A model generated the notes under the pieces. That model was not told where the DNA came from. It did not search any database and saw only the letters and a list, made by a program, of their open reading frames with translations. Below, piece after piece: positions 43,227 through 50,970 of a DNA stretch of 64,000 bases. Position numbers and translations under genes: made by a program. The stretch lies in the NCBI RefSeq assembly GCF_033096445.1, contig NZ_AP028155.1, positions 1,183,880 through 1,247,879 on the forward strand, in the 5' to 3' direction. This DNA is from Butyricimonas faecihominis. Lineage in GTDB: Bacteria > Bacteroidota > Bacteroidia > Bacteroidales > Marinifilaceae. Numbering within the stretch: the stretch's first letter is position 1; each line of letters opens with the position of its first letter.

Positions 43227-43505
43227 TTAATCTAATGATTCTTCAATAATACGCAACATCTCTTTCTTATATTCCCTACGATCGTACTCCTCCCCTCTAC
43301 ACATCCAACAACTACATGGAACACCTGTAGTCTTATAAACTTTTGCCCATTTTTCTTTTGCCAACTCAAACCAATGTGGATGATTATCAACGCTACCATC
43401 ATCGTGAATAACGCAATTCCCACAAGAGGTATAAAAAATCATACGAACCTTAAACACACGTGCCATTTGTTGACGTCTCCAAAATTTGTTTCTTTTGTCC
43501 ATCAT
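43227..43505 (-). CDS. Small Cys-containing protein, unknown
   Basis: A 92-residue basic protein. YTSCGNCVIHDD and CSCWMCRGEEYDRREYKKEMLRIIEE give two Cys pairs that could bind a metal. The C-terminal phrase PCSCWMCRGExYxRxEYKxExxRIIEE is one I associate with short Bacteroidetes proteins of unknown role. A fragment with a related end (SKEYKKETQRIIQELV, minus strand, about 45110-45160) seems to survive on the other side of the IS21 remnant. No signal peptide. Confidence 0.7.
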   Translation of the reverse strand: MMDKRNKFWRRQQMARVFKVRMIFYTSCGNCVIHDDGSVDNHPHWFELAKEKWAKVYKTTGVPCSCWMCRGEEYDRREYKKEMLRIIEESLD

Positions 43506-44116
43506 CTCTTTCTATTAAAGTTAAGATGAACAATAATGTTACTTTCGTGAGACTTAACGTATCCATAATCAGTATTCTATATTAGTATTTAGAGGCAAAC
43601 TTACCAACCCGTTCTCTTAACAGCTTGCCATATTTTCCTCGCTAAGAAATGAATTTTGAATAAAATTTAGCTACAATTAGCTAGTTCAAAAATAGGAGAA
43701 AAACTTAATATCAACAAATTTAAAATAAATAAAAAAATCATTTTCTTAATTTTACATTTCAAAAAAATAAAATTAGACAAAAACATGATATCAATCAATT
43801 TGTTAAACAACAATAATTTAGATCTCCATTTTTGTTACCATGTTTATTACACCAAAATATTCTGAACAATAAATTTCTTCCCGAAGGTTTTATGTATACA
43901 AGCCATTCGAATATTTCCATGTCGCTTATTATCTATTCCGATTTCGAAAAAATCGTTATCTTTGGGGATAAAAATAGTGTTTTGAAAGAAAATGAGAATA
44001 TTAATATACTATTCTACCCTTCCTTTTGAAGAACAAAAATAGATGTAATAGAAAATTATTCCCATTTCTTTCAATAAATTTAAAATATAACTTTGTGCTA
44101 TAAATAATTAAATACA
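43506..44116. other. AT-rich leader region of the MazG-like unit
   Basis: No convincing gene in 611 bases; an open frame at 43832-44029 lacks family features. A plus-strand -7 box TATCTTTG (43957-43964) lies about 150 bases before the MazG-like ATG and is its likely promoter. Confidence 0.45.
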
Positions 44117-44462
44117 ATGTCCAAAGAATATATATCCGACATACAAGAAATAATTGAACAAATCGTACAATTTACTCGAGACAGAGACTGGGATCAGTTT
44201 CACAATGGAAAAAGATCTTGCTTTAGCATTGTCTATAGAAGCTGCAGAATTAAACGAAGCGTTTTTATGGAAAAAACCCGAAGATGTCTGTATTGAGAAA
44301 GTAAAGGAAGAACTAGCAGATATTATGAACTACGCTTTCCTTATTGCCGATAAATATCAACTAGATATAAAAGATATTATTCTCTCCAAGTTGGCCCAAA
44401 ATGCAGAAAAATATCCCGTTGACAAATCTAAAGGAAATGCAAAAAAATACACGGAACTATGA
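44117..44462 (+). pseudogene. MazG-like nucleotide pyrophosphohydrolase, frameshifted
   Basis: From the ATG at 44117 the frame reads MSKEYISDIQEIIEQIVQFT...RDWDQFHNGK and then goes out of phase. In the +1 frame it continues DLALALSIEAAELNEAFLWK, KVKEELADIMNYAFLIADKY and ends ...AKKYTEL at 44462. The joined 113-residue protein is a standard MazG-like pyrophosphohydrolase with the ExxE...ExxD metal ligands. The break is one extra A in a run of five (GGAAAAAG near 44209). Alternatively translation starts at the ATG that overlaps this run (MEKDLALAL), losing the first helix. Its stop overlaps the start of a DUF2075-type gene (ATGA), as in the usual MazG-DUF2075 pairing. Confidence 0.78.
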
Positions 44463-44590
44463 TCGTATACCATGCTAGCAAGAAAGGATTCATAAATGAT
44501 GTTTTCAATAGTACTATCGCCGATGACATGACAATGCTTTCATGCCCCATTTGGGAAGATACAAGTAAGAAATTGACTATATCACATTAA
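44459..44590 (+). pseudogene. Truncated DUF2075/Schlafen-type helicase start
   Basis: A 43-codon frame beginning MIVYHASKKGFINDVFNSTI. This is the typical N-terminus of DUF2075 (Schlafen group 3-like) helicases, which should be 600 or more residues. It stops at 44588-44590, where IS21-derived sequence begins, so the gene was truncated by insertion and deletion. Its start overlaps the MazG-like stop. Confidence 0.6.
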
Positions 44591-44957
44591 TGTACCTCCT
44601 AGAGCATTTTCGATTGTCTGTACTCTTCAGATATTTCTCATACAGAACGTCGTAGGTCATGTGCTTGCGCATCATGTCCTTTGCATAGTCTTCAACGTTC
44701 TCCTGCATGAAGGCATACCTGTCGGCGTCTCTGCCGCGATGCCCGTCGCCTTTCAGCATGATTGCCTGCAGTTCCGCATCGTTCAAGGCAAGGAGGTCCA
44801 CCATACTCCTGCCGGATGCTTCTGCGCGATCTCGATAGTTCCTCAAAGATGTGCGGCTGAGTTTCAGCTTACGCTCCATCTCGCGTAGTGATGTCCCGCA
44901 TGAAAATTCGCGGATAATTACTCTGATGTCTGTCATTGTCGCTTTTACATTTACCAT
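44577..44957 (-). pseudogene. IstA N-terminal fragment
   Basis: A 126-residue frame. After a possible start at Met8 it reads MTDIRVIIREFSCGTSLREM and KLSRTSLRNYRDRAEASG, the HTH start of IS21-type IstA transposases, followed by MRKHMTYDVLYEKYLKSTD. IstA is normally about 500 residues, so the integrase core is absent and the fragment cannot transpose. It ends at the junction with the DUF2075 remnant. Confidence 0.75.
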
Positions 44958-45090
44958 ATCCTTGTGGTATTATTACCACAAAGTTACCTCGTCAAACCGT
45001 TTGCGACCATTCCGAAGAATCTGCCCCAACCATGCTGGCACTAGTTAACTGGGGGGTACATTTGATTCCGCTACAGGCGGTACATTTAAA
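44577..45090 (-). mobile_element. IS21-family remnant (5' part of istA and one end)
   Basis: It contains the start of an IS21 transposase gene and, to the right, a repeated GGTACATTTRA stretch (about 45050-45093) like the multi-copy ends of IS21 elements. The rest of istA and all of istB are missing. The left junction lies at about 44585-44605, inside the DUF2075 fragment. Confidence 0.65.
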
Positions 45091-45291
45091 GTGCTGCAAC
45101 CAATTCTTGAATAATTCGTTGAGTTTCTTTCTTATACTCCTTACTGAATATCCCGAATTAACTATTCTTCAAGTGATCCAAGAACAATTCATTTCTTTTT
45201 CTGCCAACACAAATCACCATCTTTAGTGTTTACCTCTTTCTATTTTAATAATAGATGGGAAAGTTTCGTTCTTACTCATCAAATATCCTCA

Positions 45292-46359
45292 CTATTTAAT
45301 TGCTGTTACTCTCAAATCATATCTACGGCTACCTGTGTCAAGATCAACGTCATACTCTTTTAGTCCTTTTTCAATTGCAATTAGATGTAATTCATTCTTA
45401 TCCTTTTGTGTTATATCTAGACCATAATAGATTGCATTCAAACATCCAACATCAGGAATTGAGACATAATCATTCTCATCCTCTAAGTTATAATAAAGCA
45501 TTCTCCATTCATGTTCGTGCTCGTATTCTTTTCTGTCCTTATAAAGATAAGCTCGATACCAATATAATTGATTAACAGATATTTTAGACGACAAAAAGTT
45601 CAACCAATTTTTATCTCCAACTTGCTTGAAATATTCGTAAGTATGAATATTTCCCTCATCTAATGTAACGTCCGGTCTTAAATCTGTATAAATCACAGGA
45701 AAGAGATTTACATTCATTCCCAATGAACTATATTTAAAAATACACTTTCTGAGATCATATTCTAGTGCAAACCCCTTATATCCATCTGCGTACCTATCCC
45801 ACATATACTTAGACTGCACACTTTCTGTAAAACAGGCAATTTTTGCACTATTTCTTGGATTTCTAAAACGCGACTCTTGCTTTTTTATCGCAGACCCAAT
45901 ATTATTGCAAAAATCAACATATTTACCTGTCAATATTTTATCTATAATTTGTTCATCCGTATATCCACACTCTCTATAGTAACATATTTGCGTCGCTTTT
46001 TCTGTCCTTATATCAAGAGATTTCTGTGTTATATGCGCCAATGTTATACATAATGCATCTTTCAATGCCTTTTTTAGATCTTTGTGAATTTTATCTTGAT
46101 CTATATATAAATATGAATCATACTTATCCGGAAACATTCCTGCATGGCATAATGAAATAGTTCCAGATTTAAATGATTCAATAGTATAGCCGTTATCGTC
46201 TATTCTACGATATCTAAAAAGTTTTTCCGGCATATTAGGAAGTATTAATTTATAAATATTACTCCATACATCAGAAGTCGCAGTTTTATCTATATTGAAA
46301 GGAATATAGGATTGCTCTATAATCTCTTGAAATTGTTTTCTAAAATCCAACATCTGCAA
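45292..46359 (-). CDS. DUF2971 protein
   Basis: A 355-residue protein with DUF2971 signatures: KLFRYRRIDDNGYTIESFKSGTISL, ACFTESVQSKYMWDRYADGYKGFALEYD, and HEHEWRMLYY. DUF2971 proteins are frequent in bacterial accessory and defence regions but their reaction is not established. It starts 20 bases after the DUF234-type ATPase gene on the same strand and is probably cotranscribed with it. No membrane helix or signal peptide. Confidence 0.85.
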   Translation of the reverse strand: MQMLDFRKQFQEIIEQSYIPFNIDKTATSDVWSNIYKLILPNMPEKLFRYRRIDDNGYTIESFKSGTISLCHAGMFPDKYDSYLYIDQDKIHKDLKKALKDALCITLAHITQKSLDIRTEKATQICYYRECGYTDEQIIDKILTGKYVDFCNNIGSAIKKQESRFRNPRNSAKIACFTESVQSKYMWDRYADGYKGFALEYDLRKCIFKYSSLGMNVNLFPVIYTDLRPDVTLDEGNIHTYEYFKQVGDKNWLNFLSSKISVNQLYWYRAYLYKDRKEYEHEHEWRMLYYNLEDENDYVSIPDVGCLNAIYYGLDITQKDKNELHLIAIEKGLKEYDVDLDTGSRRYDLRVTAIK

Positions 46360-46379
46360 ATCGTGAATTTGTTATTTCT

Positions 46380-47753
46380 TTATCTCATTAACTCAACAAC
46401 ATTTTCCGGCAATATGGCGTTTCCTACATCATCTTTCGGCGCATTCTTAAGAAATAGAATTGGCACAATGGTGTAGTTCTTGGCAAACGGTAACATATTA
46501 GCTTTGCGGAGTAGTTCGGCTGTTAGCTGTTTACCATTCTCTCGTGTTGTCCATTTACATTCTCCAACCAGCAAATACTTTTTATCAAGCGATTCTGCCA
46601 TTACATCAAATTCGACTTGTTCAGGCTTCTTATCCTCATTGAAAACAGTCCCCCACCAGCGTTTTGCTTTGCCATAAACTACTCCATTGACAAGATTTCC
46701 CGTTACAGCATCCCGGCACAGTTTTTCCCATTTCATACTCACATATTCCGAGAAATGGGCGTTCAAAGCCTGTTCTATGGGCAAGCGACGACCAAGTTCA
46801 ATGAACGAACGATTAGGAACGACAAACTGATAATAAAATGCCATAAACGGATCGGCTATCTTATAGAGACTCTTTTTCGCATTCTTTTCATCAATCCCAA
46901 ACGGAACATCTTTTTCCAAAAATCCGAGATCAATAAGTTTCTTCAATGGACGTGACAGATTGGTTGCCGGCTCATTACATCGTGCAGCAATCTCGGAAAG
47001 TCGGTTTGCACCAGTACCAATATAAGACATTATCGTCGAAGTCTTGACTATATCTTTCACATCGTCCTGAAACAGTTTTATCGGTTCTTCGTAAAGAGTT
47101 CCATTCACAGAAAGGATATTACGCCATAGGGCATCATCAAGCGAACTTCTGTTTTCTCTTAGTTCCCAATAACGCGGCACACCTCCCCAAACAGCATATT
47201 CTTCAATGGCATTCATCGCATCAAGGCTCAAAGCCTCTTGAATATATGGCAAACGTATCGGTGCAAGTTTCATGATCTCATCAGCACGACCATAGAGAGG
47301 TGCAGTAGAATCAAGAAACAACCCATACATCATATTTTGCGATGAACCGCAAAGCACAAGATTATACTTCAGCTGCTTTTCATCAACCAGTTTTTGCAAC
47401 ACAGATGGTAGTTCAGAAGATTGCTCTACAAGATACGGAAATTCATCCAAGCACAAAGTAAAACGCTTGTCTGTGCGATAATTGACCGCACGAAACATAG
47501 ACTCCCAATCTGGATATGTCAGTTTGTCGAAATCCGGGAATATTTGTGCTATCACTTTTGCAAGCAATGTCCTCTGGTGTTGGTCTTCAGAACGATCGGC
47601 AAGGAAATAAACATCATTGTCCGACAACACTCTTTTGATAAGCGTTGACTTCCCCAATCGTCTACGACCATACATAACGACTAACGAGGACTTTTCTCTC
47701 GCAAGAGCATCCTTTAGACGTGCTGCCTCATCTATTCTATCAACGAATTTCAT
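46380..47753 (-). CDS. AAA ATPase of the archaeal ATPase/DUF234 type
   Basis: A 457-residue protein. N-terminal ATPase: FVDRIDEAARLKDAL, Walker A MYGRRRLGKST (about 29-39), Walker B FTLCLDEFPYL, sensor VLCGSSQNMM. The middle is a winged helix (RLSEIAARCNEPATNLSRPLKKL). The end is a DUF234 nuclease-like domain: KLCRDAVTG, EFDVMAESLDKKYLLVGECKWT, which has the D...ExK pattern of the restriction-endonuclease fold. Such proteins are widespread, poorly studied and often mobile. The -7 box at 47776-47783 drives it; DUF2971 follows. Confidence 0.9.
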   Translation of the reverse strand: MKFVDRIDEAARLKDALAREKSSLVVMYGRRRLGKSTLIKRVLSDNDVYFLADRSEDQHQRTLLAKVIAQIFPDFDKLTYPDWESMFRAVNYRTDKRFTLCLDEFPYLVEQSSELPSVLQKLVDEKQLKYNLVLCGSSQNMMYGLFLDSTAPLYGRADEIMKLAPIRLPYIQEALSLDAMNAIEEYAVWGGVPRYWELRENRSSLDDALWRNILSVNGTLYEEPIKLFQDDVKDIVKTSTIMSYIGTGANRLSEIAARCNEPATNLSRPLKKLIDLGFLEKDVPFGIDEKNAKKSLYKIADPFMAFYYQFVVPNRSFIELGRRLPIEQALNAHFSEYVSMKWEKLCRDAVTGNLVNGVVYGKAKRWWGTVFNEDKKPEQVEFDVMAESLDKKYLLVGECKWTTRENGKQLTAELLRKANMLPFAKNYTIVPILFLKNAPKDDVGNAILPENVVELMR

Positions 47754-47775
47754 ATACTCTACCTATTATGCATTG

Positions 47776-47783
47776 CAAACATA
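47776..47783 (-). promoter_or_regulatory. -7 box for the ATPase/DUF2971 pair
   Basis: Minus-strand TATGTTTG, 23 bases upstream of the ATG at 47753. Confidence 0.5.
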
Positions 47784-48119
47784 ATGTTTTTAAAGCATAA
47801 TACAAAATTTAAAATCATATTTTTTATCCTCACAGAAGCATTTATAACTTACGTATAGGAGAACATACATCTTCTGCTCTAATTTTCGGGATAATTTAGT
47901 TCCCATTATATTCTTTGCCATATTCAATGCGTCATATAATATGCAAAGACTATACTTTTAATTTATTTAATGATGTATTACAGGTAAAAATACAGCAATA
48001 CCACACAACCTGTCATGCACATACCCCATTTTCAACAAAAGTTCAAAAAGACTAAATGCTATTATATTATTCGTAACCACTACATATATCTATCAACAAA
48101 CAAAATTTTATTTGTTATC
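47784..48119. other. AT-rich spacer
   Basis: About 336 bases between the ATPase promoter and the short exported peptide; no gene or strong repeat seen. Confidence 0.35.
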
Positions 48120-48230
48120 ATGAAAGTAAAATCTTTAGTTGTATTAGCGACAATCGTTGTGATTGCAATGATCACGTGTAGCTTCACGATGAAAAGTGAT
48201 ACGCAATGGATAACTGTTTCCAAATTCTAG
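48120..48230 (+). CDS. 36-residue exported peptide
   Basis: The frame MKVKSLVVLATIVVIAMITC has a basic start, a hydrophobic core and a Cys at position 20, then only about 16 residues (SFTMKSDTQWITVSKF) to the stop. It looks like a signal peptide or lipoprotein signal with a tiny mature part, as in small Bacteroidetes exported peptides. Whether it is real or the relic of a larger gene is unclear. Confidence 0.4.
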   Translation: MKVKSLVVLATIVVIAMITCSFTMKSDTQWITVSKF

Positions 48231-48681
48231 AGGAAGTTTTAATTCTTGCGGAATTCATACACAAATATACCCCAAATCAAGTACAGATAAGTACCAAATA
48301 ATACCCCTCATTCAGAGTTCATTCGAAGATCAAACGTTGCTCATCCATGCCCGTATGAATAAACTCTGAATAATCTTCGAGAGATCAACGAAAAAGAGGC
48401 AGTTTCTCAAGAGCATTTCCATAATTTCTCTTACGGTTTTATACAACTGCTCAATAAGAATGGATATGTACTTTAGATAACTCCTTCCCCAACCTATCGT
48501 AAACTTAACTTTCAGCCCACCTTTCTCTATCCTTACACTAAGACATCAAGGGAATACAGACACGGCACTAACATAGCATATACATACATCAGAGTTCATA
48601 CTATGTACTTGGTATGTTCATGATCAAAAGAAAGGATAGTGTATTGTCCTGAAAAAAGTTTACAGTAAACTTAGTAAACCA
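48231..48681. other. Spacer left of the IS3 element
   Basis: No gene seen in 450 bases. The IS left end probably lies near 48645-48660 (TGTCCTGAAAAAAGTTTAC), but I could not match a clean inverted partner on the right. Confidence 0.35.
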
Positions 48682-49107
48682 ATGTCAGAATTAAATTTTC
48701 CCCCTGTTCGTCGTCGTTATTACGCCGTGAAGACGAAATTATCAGCGGTACGAGATCGAATAATCAATGAAATGGGTTACGCGGAAGTTCTAGCCAAGTA
48801 CGAGGTCAAACCCTCGACTTTTCACGTTTGGCTACACAAGTATAAATCTCGCGTTTTATCGGAAGAACAACACAAACGTTTATCTTCGCGTAATTACAAA
48901 ATGTTATACCCGATGACCGATCAAGAACGCGCCGAGCTGGAGTCTTTACGTCAGGAAGTAGAGAAACAGAAAATACTAGTGGAAGCTTACGAGTTAATGC
49001 TAGAGTTAGCCAGGGAACGCCTGCATGTTGATGTAAAAAAAAACTACGAGGAGATGCTATTAGCGGGATTGTCGAGAGACAAAAAGAGCGGGGAGGTAAA
49101 GCCGTGA
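48682..49107 (+). CDS. IS3-family OrfA (HTH protein)
   Basis: A 141-residue protein (MSELNFPPVRRRYYAVKTKL). The HTH region is EMGYAEVLAKYEVKPSTFHVWLHKYKSR, and a leucine-zipper-like helix follows (ERAELESLRQEVEKQKILVEAYELMLELA). It binds IS ends and, through frameshifting or reinitiation, works with OrfB. Its stop overlaps the OrfB start by four bases (GTGA). Confidence 0.88.
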   Translation: MSELNFPPVRRRYYAVKTKLSAVRDRIINEMGYAEVLAKYEVKPSTFHVWLHKYKSRVLSEEQHKRLSSRNYKMLYPMTDQERAELESLRQEVEKQKILVEAYELMLELARERLHVDVKKNYEEMLLAGLSRDKKSGEVKP

Positions 49108-49940
49108 CGGAACACCTTTGCAATTCCCTTGGCTACAGCAAGCAGGCTTATTACAAGAGCCTCCGTGCCGATCGTGGAGGCGAGGAACGCGAGCGTTACG
49201 TTCTTTCCATCGTCCAGGATATTCGCCGTGACATGCCTAACCTCGGGGTTAATAAATTGTGGAACATGCTGGGGTCTAACGGGCTTCCCGTCGGTCGGGA
49301 TTGGCTTTATCGTTTACTTCACCTTCACGATTTAATGATAAAACAGAAGAAGTACCGGGTCATCACGACGGATTCCCGGGCGTGGCATCGCCAGTACCCG
49401 AACCTGGTGAAAGGGCTTCGAGTTACCCGCCCCAACCAGGTATGGGTCAGTGATATCACGTACCTGTCAACGAGTGCCGGTTTCGTGTATCTCTCGCTGG
49501 TAACCGACGCTTATTCCCGGCGGATCACGGGGTGGGAAGTTCACCCCACCCTGGACTCGTCCGGTCCCGTGAAGGCGTTGTGCCGGGCGTTGGCAACGCT
49601 ACCTCCCAACTTTAGCGATAAGCTTGTTCATCACTCGGATCGGGGTGGGCAATACTGCTCCTCGCTGTACACCGGGATATTGAAAGAACACGGTATTCAA
49701 GTCAGCGTGACACAAGATGGCTCCCCTTACGATAACGGTATCGCCGAGAGAGTGAACGGGATTTTGAAACGGGAATGGTTAAACGATATGGTCTTGAGAG
49801 ATATTGACCAGGCGAGAATGCAAGTGGAGAGAATCATCGGGATATACAACACCAGAAGACCACACATGGCTATCGGGTTGAAAGTTCCGGACCAGGCACA
49901 CCGCGATAAAAAAGAGTTATTCGCCAGGGTCATGTATTGA
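49104..49940 (+). CDS. IS3-family OrfB transposase (DDE integrase core)
   Basis: A 278-residue protein from a GTG at 49104. The HTH_21 region LVKGLRVTRPNQVWVSDITYL gives the first Asp. VHHSDRGGQYCS gives the second Asp, and DNGIAERVNGILKREWL the Glu, 35 residues later as in IS3 (D-D-35-E). The C-terminus YNTRRPHMAIGLKVPDQ is typical. All catalytic residues are present, so the element may be active. No programmed slippery site is needed because OrfB has its own start. Confidence 0.92.
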   Translation: MTEHLCNSLGYSKQAYYKSLRADRGGEERERYVLSIVQDIRRDMPNLGVNKLWNMLGSNGLPVGRDWLYRLLHLHDLMIKQKKYRVITTDSRAWHRQYPNLVKGLRVTRPNQVWVSDITYLSTSAGFVYLSLVTDAYSRRITGWEVHPTLDSSGPVKALCRALATLPPNFSDKLVHHSDRGGQYCSSLYTGILKEHGIQVSVTQDGSPYDNGIAERVNGILKREWLNDMVLRDIDQARMQVERIIGIYNTRRPHMAIGLKVPDQAHRDKKELFARVMY

Positions 49941-49950
49941 CGCCAAGTGT

Positions 49951-49984
49951 TATTGGCATCCCGGGAATTCCCGGGATGCCAATA
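49951..49984. terminator. Perfect 34-bp palindrome after the IS3 transposase
   Basis: TATTGGCATCCCGGGAATT followed by its exact complement, ending in CCAATA, starts 10 bases after the OrfB stop. It is strong enough to stop or stabilise transcription; A-rich sequence, not T, follows on the plus strand. Confidence 0.65.
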
Positions 49985-50195
49985 AAAAAGTAAAACTATT
50001 ACAGGAATTACAGTTTTTTGAAGTAAACTTGTAACAGAAAATAGAATTGAAAATGCTTTGTACAATTTATTGAATGTCAAATCTAGTAAACCAATTTTAG
50101 GAAACTACATAGCAACTTTAGCGAAAGTATTGACCATCTCTGAACCCAAAGTTACAAGCCGATCAACACCATCATAGCTATAAAATGGCAGAATA

Positions 50196-50227
50196 TTTGA
50201 TTTTTGTAAAAATATATTATATATTTG
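50196..50227 (+). promoter_or_regulatory. Strong promoter of the 6S-like RNA
   Basis: TTTG (50196-50199), 20-base spacer, TATATTTG (50220-50227): an ideal Bacteroidetes promoter with no gene on the plus strand for 700 bases. Confidence 0.65.
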
Positions 50228-50233
50228 CAGAAG

Positions 50234-50430
50234 TTGAGAAATCAAGTGCGGAAGAGTCCGCATAATATATTTGAAGTTATTGTATCGACCTAGTAAGTAA
50301 AATCGGCAAAATAATACTTTTCAGCGGGTTGTAACAGTAGTTTCATACTTTGGTATGAACTGTTGTATTCAAACTGCTGGAAAGGGTCTGCCGATACCTA
50401 CTTACAGAATGGTATAACAGTTCTTTTTTT
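50234..50430 (+). ncRNA. Structured small RNA, 6S-like long hairpin
   Basis: Between the promoter at 50196-50227 and a T7 run at 50424-50430 lies about 197 bases that fold as one long interrupted hairpin. Pairings seen: GTAAGTA with TACTTAC, ATCGGCA with TGCCGAT, TTTTCAGC with GCTGGAAA, and a top stem with TTTCATAC and GTATGAA. Internal loops lie between the stems, and GTTAT/ATAAC closes the base. A length near 190 and a bubble within a long hairpin are the hallmarks of 6S RNA (ssrS), which binds RNA polymerase. The identity is inferred from shape only; another conserved sRNA is possible. Confidence 0.5.
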
Positions 50431-50439
50431 ATTGATAAA

Positions 50440-50661
50440 TTATAATGGGTCTTGTGGCAGAAAATCTTTAGGAGAACATTTAAGAACTTTAGCAATCTTA
50501 TTTAGTTGATTGATATTATATTTTTTAGGACCATTTTCGAAATTACTAATAAATGTTCGAGTATATCCTAAAGTATAAGAAAGAGATTCTTGGGTATGCT
50601 TAGCCATCAATCTATATTCACGTACCTTAGCAATTACATATAAATCTATCTCTGTTTTCAT
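50440..50661 (-). CDS. XRE-family HTH regulator
   Basis: A 73-residue protein: REYRLMAKHTQESLSYTLGYTRTFISNFENG is an XRE/Cro helix-turn-helix, and INQLNKIAKVLKCSPKDFLPQ is the usual fourth-helix end. It converges with the small RNA upstream and ends 10 bases after its T-run. Target unknown; it could be a chromosomal regulator or the edge of the island. Confidence 0.85.
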   Translation of the reverse strand: MKTEIDLYVIAKVREYRLMAKHTQESLSYTLGYTRTFISNFENGPKKYNINQLNKIAKVLKCSPKDFLPQDPL

Positions 50662-50970
50662 ATTTTGAAATTAACGTACGAATAAAGGGATATTTTAGAC
50701 TCCATCCACCCAGCTATTAGGGAGTATTGTCAATTTAATTAAGAAGCAACAAGATATTATATAGAAGTTTTAACTTAATATGAATTAATTATTTACTCAA
50801 ATATTACATAAAATGCAGCATCAACACAAATTATCAAACTCTTTAAAAATACGCCCACCACCAAGCGAGGGGTAAGATCTCACTCTGAATTAAAAAAGAG
50901 GGTGCTCAAACACCCTCTTACAAAAACGAGACAAGCGTATTCGCCTGTCACTTAACTTAAATACAAAAGT
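50662..50970. other. Region upstream of susC with hairpin
   Basis: No gene. A perfect 9-base stem AAGAGGGTG/CACCCTCTT (50896-50919) is flanked on its left by six A's, so it reads as a terminator on the minus strand; on the plus strand it would lie in the susC leader. A -7 box for susC is not obvious. Confidence 0.4.

Larger units (their letters stand above)
48646..50034 (+). mobile_element. IS3-family insertion sequence, intact transposase genes
   Basis: Two overlapping genes (orfA and orfB) with the IS3 layout, followed by a strong palindrome. Base composition is visibly more GC-rich than the flanking AT-rich DNA. End positions are approximate: candidate ends TGTCCTGAAAAAAG on the left and a TTTTTTGAAGTAAACTTGTAACA stretch on the right are only loosely inverted. 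Confidence 0.65.

Noticed and set aside
43832-44029. 65-residue frame before the MazG-like gene
   Set aside because: It overlaps a good promoter for the next gene and shows no family features.
48240-48400. TTCAGAGTT and CGAAGAT repeats
   Set aside because: Order is shuffled between the copies and the lengths are short; likely chance.
49985-50139. Peptide-like stretch ENALYNLLNVKSSKPILGNY right of the IS3 element
   Set aside because: It could be the 3' relic of a gene cut by the IS, but there is no start and no matching 5' part on the left.
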